NCBI RefSeq assembly: GCF_014649835.1 | Contig: NZ_BMTU01000001.1 | Span: forward strand, 558,001 to 622,000 | DNA length: 64,000 nt | Direction: 5' to 3' | Source of the DNA: Streptomyces pilosus | GTDB lineage: Bacteria > Actinomycetota > Actinomycetes > Streptomycetales > Streptomycetaceae | In this document: in pieces, positions 58,857 to 64,000 of the stretch | How positions within the stretch are numbered: the first letter of the stretch is position 1 | Layout of the letters: every line of letters starts with the position of its first letter | Translations under genes and position numbers: made by a program | Notes under the pieces: generated by a model | Databases searched by the model: none | What the model saw: only the letters and a program-made list of their open reading frames with translations | Told to the model about the DNA's origin: nothing

Positions 58857-59873
58857 TCACTCCCGTCCGGCGGACGTGAACGTCATGTCGGCGTAGCGGG
58901 TGCCGGCCACCTGAGCGGCGATCGGGTCCAGGAGGGCCAGGTCCTCCTCGGTGAGGGTGATGCGGGTCGCCGCGGTGTTCTCCTCCACGCGGGCCGGCCT
59001 GCGGGTGCCCGGGATCGGCACGACCGGGAGGCCGTGGACGGCGGCCCGTCGGTGCACCCAGGCCAGGGCGATCTGGCCCGGGGTGGCGCCGTGGGCCCCG
59101 GCCACCGTGCGGACCGGCTCCAGCAGGGCCGCGTTGGCCGCCGCGTTGGCGCCCGTGAAGCGGGGCATCCGGCGGCGGAAGTCACCGGCGGTGAGGTCCT
59201 GGTCGGCGTCGGCGAAGGAGCCGGCGAGGAAGCCGCGGCCCAGCGGGGAGTAGGGGACCAGAGTCACACCCAGCTCACGCGCGGCCGGTACGACCCCGGC
59301 CTCGATGTCCCGGCTGAACAGCGACCACTCGGACTGGACGGCCGCGATCGGGTGGACGGTGTGCGCGGTGCGCAGCTCGTCCGCGGTGACCTCGCTGAGG
59401 CCGAGCTGCCCGACCTTGCCCTCGCGCACCAGCTCGGCCATGACGCCGACGGTCTCCTCGATCGGCACGTTCACATCGCGCCGGTGCATGTAGTAGAGGT
59501 CGATCACGTCGACGTCCAGGCGCTTCAGGCTGGCCTCGACGGCCTGCCGGATGTAGGGCCCGTCGTTGCGGATGATCCGCCGGTCCGGCTCGTCCGGCGG
59601 GATCGACAGGGCGAACTTGCTGGCGACGACCACCTCGTCGCGGTGCGCCCTGAGGAACGGGGCGAGGAAGCGCTCGTTGTCGCCGTCGCCGTACGCGTCG
59701 GCGGTGTCGTACAGCGTGACGCCGAGCTCCAGGGCCCGTTCGAGGGTGGCCCGGGAGGTGTCCGCGTCCGCCGGACCGTAGGCGAAGCTCATGCCCATGC
59801 AGCCGAGGCCCTGCACCCCCACCGCGGGGCCGCCGGCGCCCAGCGCCGCCGTCGCGATCCGGTTGTCCGTCAT
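58857..59873 (-). CDS. Aldo/keto reductase
   Basis: 338 aa from ATG 59873, overlapping the merR stop (ATGA). The catalytic tetrad is readable: Asp and Tyr in LYDTADAYGDG, Lys in VVASKFAL, His in LYYMHRRD. LVPYSPLGRGFLAG and IPGTRRPARVEENTAA are the cofactor-binding blocks. NADPH-dependent aldehyde or ketone reduction, cytoplasmic. Co-expressed with, and probably controlled by, the coupled MerR regulator. Confidence 0.9.
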   Translation of the reverse strand: MTDNRIATAALGAGGPAVGVQGLGCMGMSFAYGPADADTSRATLERALELGVTLYDTADAYGDGDNERFLAPFLRAHRDEVVVASKFALSIPPDEPDRRIIRNDGPYIRQAVEASLKRLDVDVIDLYYMHRRDVNVPIEETVGVMAELVREGKVGQLGLSEVTADELRTAHTVHPIAAVQSEWSLFSRDIEAGVVPAARELGVTLVPYSPLGRGFLAGSFADADQDLTAGDFRRRMPRFTGANAAANAALLEPVRTVAGAHGATPGQIALAWVHRRAAVHGLPVVPIPGTRRPARVEENTAATRITLTEEDLALLDPIAAQVAGTRYADMTFTSAGRE

Positions 59874-60340
59874 CGTGTCCTCTCCGACGCCAGGGCCCGC
59901 CCCGCGTCCGCGTAGAAGCTGATCTTCCGGTCGAGTACGGCGAGGGTGCCCTGGAGCTCGGCGATCCGGGACAGGACGTCCTCGCGGGTCCGCTCCAGCA
60001 GCTCGAAGCGCTCGGTGTAGGTGTGGTCGCCCGAGCGGACCAGTTCCGCGTACCGCACCATGTCCGCGACCGGCATACCGGTCAGGCGGAGCTTGCCGAC
60101 GAGGGCGAGCCAGTCGAGGTCGCGGTTGCTGTAGCGCCGCTGACCGGTGTGCGAGCGGTCGATGTGCGGCATGAGTCCGATGCGCTCGTACCAGCGCAGG
60201 GTGTGCGCGGTCAGCCCGGTGAGGGCGACGACCTCGCTGATCGTGTACCTGTCCTCGCCGTCCGGCCTGCGGTCCCCCTGCGGCGGTCCGGCGCAGCTGT
60301 CGGCGCCCGCCCCTGTCGTCTCCGTCCCCGTCACCGTCAT
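59870..60340 (-). CDS. MerR-family transcriptional regulator
   Basis: 156 aa from ATG 60340. A polar tail (1-30), then DNA-binding domain YTISEVVALTGLTAHTLRWYERIGLMPHIDR and a coiled coil (ELLERTREDVLSRIAELQGTLAVLDRKI). No metal-binding cysteine pair, so aldehyde or organic effectors are more likely than metals. It overlaps the aldo/keto reductase gene by 4 bases. The start sits 7 bases after the -10: leaderless mRNA likely. Confidence 0.88.
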   Translation of the reverse strand: MTVTGTETTGAGADSCAGPPQGDRRPDGEDRYTISEVVALTGLTAHTLRWYERIGLMPHIDRSHTGQRRYSNRDLDWLALVGKLRLTGMPVADMVRYAELVRSGDHTYTERFELLERTREDVLSRIAELQGTLAVLDRKISFYADAGRALASERTR

Positions 60341-60347
60341 GTCCCCC

Positions 60348-60378
60348 ACGCTAGAACGCTGGAGTGCACTCCAGGCAA
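60348..60378 (-). promoter_or_regulatory. MerR-type promoter with 16-bp palindrome
   Basis: Minus strand: TTGCCT (60378-60373), 19-base spacer, TAGCGT (60353-60348). The spacer region holds the perfect palindrome CTGGAGTGCACTCCAG (60359-60374). The overlong 19-bp spacer and central palindrome are the hallmark of promoters twisted into activity by MerR proteins. Confidence 0.75.
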
Positions 60379-60450
60379 GCGGCACGGGCCGGAAACGGAC
60401 GGAGGGGCCCCTTGCCGGAGCGGGAGCGCCGAGCGCTTAGGCTCGACGGC

Positions 60451-61272
60451 ATGTCGCTGAAGAGCCTCGCGCTGATCGAGAACTGGCCGGTTCCCACCGC
60501 CGCGGCGGGTGTCGTACGGGCGGACGGCACCGTCCCGGGCACCCACGGGCCGGCCGGCCACCGCTTCCCGCTGGCCTCGGTCACCAAGCCGCTCGCCGCG
60601 TACGCCGTGCTGGTGGCGTACGAGGAGGGCGCGATCGAGCTGGACGAGGCGGCGGGCCCGGACGGCTCGACCGTGCGGCACCTGCTCGCGCACACCTCCG
60701 GGCTGGCCTTCGACGAGCACCGGGTGACCTCGGCGCCCGGTGAGCGGCGGCTGTACTCCAACGCCGGGTTCGAGCAGCTGGGAGAGCACGTCGCCAAGGC
60801 GACGGACATCCCGTTCGCCGAGTACCTGCGGCAGGCGGTGCTGGAGCCGCTGGGCATGACGGCGACCTCGCTGGAGGGGTCCCCGGCGAAGGACGGCGTC
60901 TCCACGGTCGACGACCTGCTGCGGTTCGCCGCCGAGGTGCAGGCGCCACGCCTGCTTGACCCGCGCACGGTGGCGGCGGCGATGACCGTGCAGTACCCGG
61001 GGACCAAGGGCGTCCTGCCGGGCTACGGCCACCAGAACCCCAACGACTGGGGGCTCGGCTTCGAGATCCGGGACGGCAAGTCGCCGCACTGGACGGGCGC
61101 CTCCTCGTCACCGCGCACCTTCGGGCACTTCGGCCAGTCGGGCACGTTCCTGTGGATCGACCCGGACGCGGGCGCGGCGTGCGTCGCGCTGGCCGACCGG
61201 GCCTTCGGGCCGTGGGCGTCCGAGGCGTGGCCGCCGTTCACCGACGCGGTGCTGGCGGAGCTGCGCGGCTGA
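60451..61272 (+). CDS. Serine hydrolase, beta-lactamase/penicillin-binding-protein family
   Basis: 273 aa from ATG 60451. SVTK motif in FPLASVTKPLAAYAVL (catalytic Ser and Lys), YSN in LYSNAGFEQLG, and HFGQSGTF near the end as the third motif. No signal peptide, so it is probably a cytoplasmic esterase or peptidase rather than a true beta-lactamase. TAGGCT is 7 bases before ATG with no ribosome binding site: leaderless mRNA likely. Confidence 0.86.
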   Translation: MSLKSLALIENWPVPTAAAGVVRADGTVPGTHGPAGHRFPLASVTKPLAAYAVLVAYEEGAIELDEAAGPDGSTVRHLLAHTSGLAFDEHRVTSAPGERRLYSNAGFEQLGEHVAKATDIPFAEYLRQAVLEPLGMTATSLEGSPAKDGVSTVDDLLRFAAEVQAPRLLDPRTVAAAMTVQYPGTKGVLPGYGHQNPNDWGLGFEIRDGKSPHWTGASSSPRTFGHFGQSGTFLWIDPDAGAACVALADRAFGPWASEAWPPFTDAVLAELRG

Positions 61273-61390
61273 CCACGGCCCGCGGCCGGCCCGCCCGGCG
61301 TGAAGTCCCCGTGAAAACCCTGTGGATTCGATGTCGGTGGGGCGCCCTATGATGCGCCGGACGATCACGGGGACCAGGGGAGGGCGCGAC

Positions 61391-62371
61391 ATGTTCGGCA
61401 AGGTGTTCGGCAGGACCGGGGACAGACCGGAGGCGGATCCGTACGCCCTCCCGGCGCCGCGCAGGAAAAGCGGGGTGTACGCCCTGCGCGCGCTCGGGGA
61501 CACGCGGGTGCTGGCGGCCGTGGAGGCCGCGGACGCGGGTGACTGGGGAGCGGTCAGGACGGCCCTGGCCCCCTTCGACCTGGGCCGTGACCATCAGGTC
61601 CTCGGTCAGCTGGCCGTCCTGGACGGGGTGCAGGAGTGGATCGGCCGCGCCGTCGAGGAGGACGAGGAGCACCGGGCCCTGGCCCTGCTGATATCCGGGG
61701 CGCGGCACATCAACTGGGGCTGGGAGGCCCGGACCAGCGCGCGTGCCGTGGACGTCACCCGCGAGCAGTGGCAGATCTTCCACGAGCGGCTCCGCGTCGC
61801 CGAGCAGCAGTTGTTCGAGGCCGCCGAGCTGCGCCCGGACTGGATCACGCCGTGGCGCCACCTGCTCACCTCCGCGCGCGGCATGTCGCTCGGCCGCCCG
61901 GTCGCGGAGACCCGGCGCGACGCCGCGCTGCGGCGCGACCCGCTCGACCTGGAGGTTCACCTCGAATGGCTGTCCCAGCTCCAGCCCCGCTGGGGCGGTG
62001 AGGCGGGGGAAGCCCTGGAGTTCGCCCGGGCGGCGTTCGCCGCCGCACCCGACGGCCACCGGCTCGGCTGTGTCGTCGCCATGGCGTACGTCGAGGAGTG
62101 GGTGGAGTCCGACGACAGCGCCTGCCTTCAGCAGCCCGGGATCCGGACGGAGTTGAGGCAGGCGGCGGAGCGCAGCATCCTGCACCCCGCCTACGGGCGC
62201 CGCCTGGGCTGGCAGGGCGACTACAACATGTTCGCCATGGCCCTCTCCCTGGCCGGGAGCAGTACGGCCTCGAACGTGTTCCGCGAACTGGAGGGCGTGT
62301 ACACCGAGTGGCCGTGGACGTTCATGTCCGAGCCGCGGAAGGCGTACACGCGCTTCCGCAAGGCCTTCTGA
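61391..62371 (+). CDS. Conserved hypothetical protein, helical-repeat-like
   Basis: 326 aa from ATG 61391, AGGGGAGGGCG upstream. A basic start (MFGKVFGRTGDR) precedes an all-helical protein with TPR-like hairpins (AVEAADAGDWGAVRTAL, LFEAAELRPDWITPWRHLL, DLEVHLEWLSQLQP). It resembles DUF4034-type proteins, but that assignment is weak. No signal peptide or catalytic motif. 56 bases before the HSP90-like gene and possibly co-transcribed. Confidence 0.65.
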   Translation: MFGKVFGRTGDRPEADPYALPAPRRKSGVYALRALGDTRVLAAVEAADAGDWGAVRTALAPFDLGRDHQVLGQLAVLDGVQEWIGRAVEEDEEHRALALLISGARHINWGWEARTSARAVDVTREQWQIFHERLRVAEQQLFEAAELRPDWITPWRHLLTSARGMSLGRPVAETRRDAALRRDPLDLEVHLEWLSQLQPRWGGEAGEALEFARAAFAAAPDGHRLGCVVAMAYVEEWVESDDSACLQQPGIRTELRQAAERSILHPAYGRRLGWQGDYNMFAMALSLAGSSTASNVFRELEGVYTEWPWTFMSEPRKAYTRFRKAF

Positions 62372-62427
62372 GCCCCGGCTCCCCCCTCTTCCCCCGCCCG
62401 TCGCATGCCTTCACACCCGGACCGCCG

Positions 62428-64000
62428 ATGACCCTGCCCGAGAACACCGCCGACCGCACCTTCCAGGTGGATCTGCGCGGCCTCGTCGACCTCCTCTCCC
62501 ACCACCTCTACTCCAGCCCCCGCGTCTACCTGCGTGAACTCCTGCAGAACGCGGTGGACGCGCTGACCGCCCGGCACACCCTCGAACCCGCCGCCCCCGC
62601 CGGGTCGTTCGGCATCCGTCTGTACGCCGACGGGACCGTCGTCCGCGTCGAGGACGACGGTGTCGGCCTCACCGAGGCCGATGTGCACACCTTCCTCGCC
62701 ACGATCGGCCGCAGCAGCAAGCGCGCCGAGAAGATCGCCGAACAACGCGGCGACTTCATCGGCCAGTTCGGCATCGGCCTGCTGTCCTGCTTCCTCGTCG
62801 CCGACGAGATCCACGTGCTGAGCCGCTCCGCCCGCACGCCCGACGCGCCCGCCGTGGAGTGGCGGGGGCGCGGCGACGGCAGCTACACCGTCCGCAGCCT
62901 GCCCGCCTCGGCCCGCCCCCGGCCCGGCACCACCGTCACGCTGACCCCGCGCGCCGACGCGGGCGAGTGGACCCGGCCGGCGCGGGTGCAGGCCCTGGCA
63001 CGGCACTTCGGTTCGCTGCTGCGCCACCCGGTGACCTTCTCCGACGGCACCGGCGGCGGCGCGGACACCCCGGTCAACCCGGAGGCGGCGCCCTGGGAGC
63101 GTACGTACCCGACGCCCGGTGCCCGCTCCCGCGCGCTGGCCGCGTACGGCGAGGAGGTCTTCGGGTTCGCGCCGCTGGACACCGTGGAGCTGGACCTGCC
63201 GGCCGTCGGCCTGAAGGGCATCGCGTGCGTGCTGCCCGAGGCGGTGCCCGCCGGGCGGCGGCACGGCCACCGGGTGCACGTCAAGGGCATGCTGCTGTCC
63301 GAGCAGGCCGAGGAGATCCTGCCCGAGTGGGCGTTCTTCGTGCGCTGCGTGGTCGACGCGGAGAGCCTGCGGCCCACGGCGTCCCGCGAGTCGCTCTACG
63401 AGGACGACACCCTCGCCGCCGTCCGTGACGCGCTCGCCGAGCGGCTGCGCGCGTGGATCGCCCGGGCCGCCGCCAGCGACCCCGAGCTGCTCGGCCGTTT
63501 CCTCCAGGTCCACCACCTGGCCGTGAAGTCGCTCGCGGTGCACGACGACGAGATCCTGCGGATGCTGCTGCCGTGGCTGCCGTTCGAGACCACCGACGGG
63601 CACTGCACCCTCGACGAGTTCGCGCGCACCCACCGCACCGTGCTGGTCACCTCGAGTGTGGAGGAGTTCCGCCAGGTCGCGGCGATCGCCTCGGCCGCCG
63701 GGCTCGGCGTCGTCAACGGCGGCTACACCTACGACCACCGGCTGGTGCACCGGCTGCCGGAGATCCGGCCCGAGGTGGCCGTCGCCGACCTGGACCCGGC
63801 GACCCTCACCGCCCACCTCGACCCCGTCGACCGGGAGACGGAGCTGGCCGCCGCGGCCTACCTCGCGCTGGCCCGCGACGCCCTCGCCGTGTTCGACTGC
63901 GACGTCGCGCTGCGCACCTTCCAGCCCGCCTCCGCGCCCGCGCTCCTGGTGGACAGCCGGGAGGCCCGGCACGAGCGCACCCGCTCGCAGCTCGCCCGGG
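62428..64000 (+). CDS. HSP90-family ATPase (HtpG-like), 3' end outside window
   Basis: At least 524 aa from ATG 62428. GHKL ATP-binding site: YLRELLQNAVDA (Glu and Asn), VRVEDDGVGLTEADV (DxGxG), IGRSSKR and GDFIGQFGIGLLSCFLVAD. The middle domain has a likely catalytic Arg in ESLRPTASRESLY. No charged linker between N and middle domains, and the sequence is diverged from E. coli HtpG. Probably an ATP-driven chaperone; its client is unknown. Confidence 0.88.
   Translation, partial: MTLPENTADRTFQVDLRGLVDLLSHHLYSSPRVYLRELLQNAVDALTARHTLEPAAPAGSFGIRLYADGTVVRVEDDGVGLTEADVHTFLATIGRSSKRAEKIAEQRGDFIGQFGIGLLSCFLVADEIHVLSRSARTPDAPAVEWRGRGDGSYTVRSLPASARPRPGTTVTLTPRADAGEWTRPARVQALARHFGSLLRHPVTFSDGTGGGADTPVNPEAAPWERTYPTPGARSRALAAYGEEVFGFAPLDTVELDLPAVGLKGIACVLPEAVPAGRRHGHRVHVKGMLLSEQAEEILPEWAFFVRCVVDAESLRPTASRESLYEDDTLAAVRDALAERLRAWIARAAASDPELLGRFLQVHHLAVKSLAVHDDEILRMLLPWLPFETTDGHCTLDEFARTHRTVLVTSSVEEFRQVAAIASAAGLGVVNGGYTYDHRLVHRLPEIRPEVAVADLDPATLTAHLDPVDRETELAAAAYLALARDALAVFDCDVALRTFQPASAPALLVDSREARHERTRSQLAR

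Overview
The window is high-GC (about 72-74 percent by eye) actinobacterial chromosome, almost certainly Streptomyces or a close relative. The signs are strong third-position G/C bias, many GTG and TTG starts, 4-base GTGA/ATGA overlaps inside operons, and family content typical of streptomycetes: a SCO2322-family gene beside a cobalamin ECF transporter, a TerD paralogue cluster, and AhpE-DUF3052-homodimeric AceE in a row. From memory the order resembles the S. coelicolor SCO2316-SCO2384 core region, but no alignment was run. Coding density is high. I saw no phage genes, insertion sequences, CRISPR array or rRNA. There is one tRNA, Val(UAC).

Left part (1-11.2 kb). A leftward glycosyltransferase-methyltransferase-toroid operon diverges from a KstR-like TetR gene, with an exact match to the KstR operator pattern between them. 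Next come a promoter and cobalamin riboswitch, then a translationally coupled five-gene operon: a C-terminally anchored alpha/alpha toroid surface protein, a SCO2322-family surface protein, ECF T component, tandem ATPase and S component. This looks like a complete cobalamin (or corrinoid/cobalt) acquisition unit. A small secreted lysozyme-like protein follows.

11.2-30.5 kb is a mosaic of mostly single genes: DUF4246, a large membrane protein, a GT87-PAP2 fusion, an MHS-type transporter, an O-methyltransferase, an FHA-like protein, DUF1992, two paralogous coiled-coil proteins, a GNAT, a drug exporter with a MarR-like tail, a membrane-anchored peptidoglycan-binding protein, a HAD phosphatase, a GDT1-type transporter, a secreted HNH nuclease, PhoD phosphatase and DoxX. 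The nuclease gene has an 11-nt periodic array resembling PHO boxes upstream.

30.5-40.1 kb holds a DedA protein, a SigK/RskA-type sigma/anti-sigma pair, a sulfite-oxidase-like molybdoprotein and a fasciclin lipoprotein. sigK and the molybdoprotein gene have nearly identical promoters, and the second gives a leaderless mRNA. DUF2277, a hypothetical gene, tRNA-Val, a DUF4097 lipoprotein, a coiled-coil membrane protein, FmdB and a second DedA protein follow.

40.1-53.6 kb is a Ter (tellurium/stress) island: a HAD phosphatase, a giant PRTase-TRSP-StiP-PELOTA fusion and a C-C bond lyase in one operon, facing TerD-family proteins and a DUF475 (TerC-like) membrane protein. It is followed by AhpE peroxiredoxin, DUF3052 and aceE.

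53.6-64 kb has a DUF4190 protein, an MFS exporter divergent from its probable TetR repressor, a DUF1023 hydrolase, a DUF4429/SHOCT protein, an aldo/keto reductase coupled to a MerR regulator (classic 19-bp-spacer promoter with a 16-bp palindrome), a beta-lactamase-family protein, an uncharacterised protein and the 5' part of an HSP90-family gene. Several genes have a -10 element 6-7 nt before the start codon and no ribosome binding site, the pattern of leaderless mRNAs.
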